Assembly: GCA_025403435.1 (NCBI GenBank)
Contig: CM046350.1
Span: forward strand, 11,955,353 to 12,019,352
Length of the DNA stretch: 64,000 nucleotides
Direction: 5' to 3'
Origin: Artocarpus heterophyllus
Taxonomy: Eukaryota > Streptophyta > Magnoliopsida > Rosales > Moraceae
A program made the position numbers and the translations under genes. This document shows, in pieces, positions 62,801 through 64,000 of the stretch; the stretch's first letter is position 1, and every line of letters begins with the position of its first letter. The notes beneath the pieces are model-generated. The model saw only the letters and a program-made list of their open reading frames with translations, ran no database searches and had not been told where the DNA came from.

Positions 62801-64000
62801 CTCCAACAAAACAAAAGGATATCATATCATCACGGATAATCAAAATAGATGGCAGTCAAATGGTCCTCATATATATAAGAAATAACCGCTTTTATAAAGT
62901 ACCTCTCAGCAATTGCCCGTTCCCAGGTTGATGAGTTGGCCTTCTCTTGGATACTTGGAACAGCAGAAGGAAGAACACGGATAATCTTCAAAATGGTTCG
63001 ATCCTTGCAGGTATCATGCCAAACAGAAGCAGAGCAGCAGCTTGTTGATGAAAATGCAGGAGCAGCAATTGCAGATCCAACATTTATCTGGTAGTTATCA
63101 ACAGCTGAAAAGTTGGGGCCAGAAAAAATATGGACCCCACCTCGGAGAAAAGCAACAGCTATTTCACCACCATGAGCAGAATAAACAATTCTAGAAAGTG
63201 TTCTTACATCACTTGGCAGATCAAACGGATCAAAACTAACTCGTTTGGCCTTCTCAATACTAGAATCAGATGTCTTTCTTACATCAGAAGTCAGTCCTGT
63301 TGCAACTGTTTGATGAAACTTAAAATCATTAGTTGGTGTTATACTTGTATCCACTTTGGACAACCAAACTGTTTGCATAGGTGCCTGCCCACCAAAACTG
63401 GAAGTTGGATTTCCAAATATTTGATGGAGAACAACAGGCTGGACAGAGGATTCCCATCGTTGCACCCTCCATCCCGTTATTGAAGGACCCTCATCAGGAT
63501 CATAAGGTGACATGTACTGTCCTGCATGGCGAAATCACCAATGGCATGTCAAAAAGTCCATCCATATTTTCAACCATCTTGACAGGCAAAATATCAACCT
63601 CTAGGAAAAGCATTAAACAGGAACAAAGGGTAGAGACACTTGGTTCATCACATACAAAACAGTATATTTAACATTACTTTTCTTTCTTTTCACTACATTA
63701 TGAGAAAAACCAGAACAGGACAATGGCGTCCATCAAGTACAGTAAACAATGGTGAGTATCCCTTGTCAAAGTTGAATATATGCATAATACTGACTATTTT
63801 CAATAATTGAATTCAAAAGACCATTTGAAAATAGAATACAAGTTAGTACCCTCAACAATGACAACAGCTATGACAGAACCACCACGTGTTGGATCAAAGG
63901 CAACAGCAGTAACTCCAGAGCCCCATGTAGTAGTTGTCGCAGATTGAGCCGCAGTTTCAGGGCTAACATATGCTGAAAAGTTTGAAACTGGAGAGCAATG
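59801..64000 (-). CDS. MED16: Mediator subunit 16 (MED16/SFR6), C-terminal part
   Basis: Ten exons are visible and the first continues past the right edge: 63850-64000 (partial), 62903-63521, 62718-62797, 62481-62563, 62149-62385, 61798-61969, 60934-61451, 60586-60762, 60112-60489, 59801-59947. They encode about 853 residues. All introns are GT-AG with matching phases. Recognisable text includes GQYMSPYDPDEGPSITGW, VGVDWWDAVGCTQSAAEDGI, GLWPRKRRMSERDAAF and GAYLGIMGSRRDVV. The C-terminus has CIRC and CPMC pairs that could bind zinc. MED16 is a tail subunit of Mediator that links transcription factors to RNA polymerase II; in Arabidopsis (SFR6) it is needed for cold, defence and iron responses. 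The N-terminal WD40 part (about 420 residues) is outside the window. No break is seen. Confidence 0.95.

Overview
The window is nuclear DNA of a flowering plant, most likely a eudicot. The genes are split by short AT-rich GT-AG introns, every recognisable protein matches a plant family, and the long spaces between genes hold plant retrotransposons, hAT-like elements and MITEs. I do not name a species. There are no bacterial operons, CRISPR arrays, rRNA genes or convincing tRNA genes.

Seven protein-coding loci are supported by exon-by-exon reading. (1) 5614-8706 (-): AIRP2-type RING E3 ubiquitin ligase. (2) 23263-25752 (+): chloroplast-type TPR protein with two membrane segments. (3) 27492-29269 (-): CBSX5-type CBS-domain protein. 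(4) 38997-45247 (+): large subunit of the splicing factor U2AF (U2AF65), 18 coding exons, with one GC-AG intron. (5) 51588-52991 (+): TSJT1 / aluminium-induced (YGL and LRDR) protein. (6) 55075-58464 (-): TRAPPC13, a TRAPP trafficking-complex subunit, with an apparent one-base deletion in exon 3 and an ambiguous start. (7) 59801-64000 (-): C-terminal two thirds of Mediator subunit 16 (MED16/SFR6), running off the right edge. They are unrelated single genes on both strands and do not form a pathway.

The spaces between genes are dominated by transposable elements. 565-3091 looks like an hAT-type element split by a 1.76-kb solo LTR. 10372-10594 is a fold-back MITE. 14960-15722 and 36.5-38.5 kb hold GC-rich cassettes flanked by CT-rich and GA-rich arms. 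15725-16688 is a truncated LTR. 16689-23122 is a decayed Ty3/Gypsy chromovirus on the minus strand; its 5' LTR carries two MITE copies and ends about 140 bp before the start codon of the TPR gene. 26363-27054 is an hAT-like element with a perfect 8-bp target duplication. 33755-34562 and 53723-54115 are further inverted-repeat elements. 46058-46300 is a 71-bp minisatellite. 47533-49892 is a 2.36-kb solo LTR with a perfect 5-bp target duplication.

I found nothing that amounts to a new biological system. The most useful leads are the GC-AG intron in a splicing-factor gene, the TRAPPC13 frameshift and its 15-nt microexon, the uORFs and adjacent LTR in front of the TPR gene, the G-box in front of AIRP2, and the CT/GA-armed cassette family.
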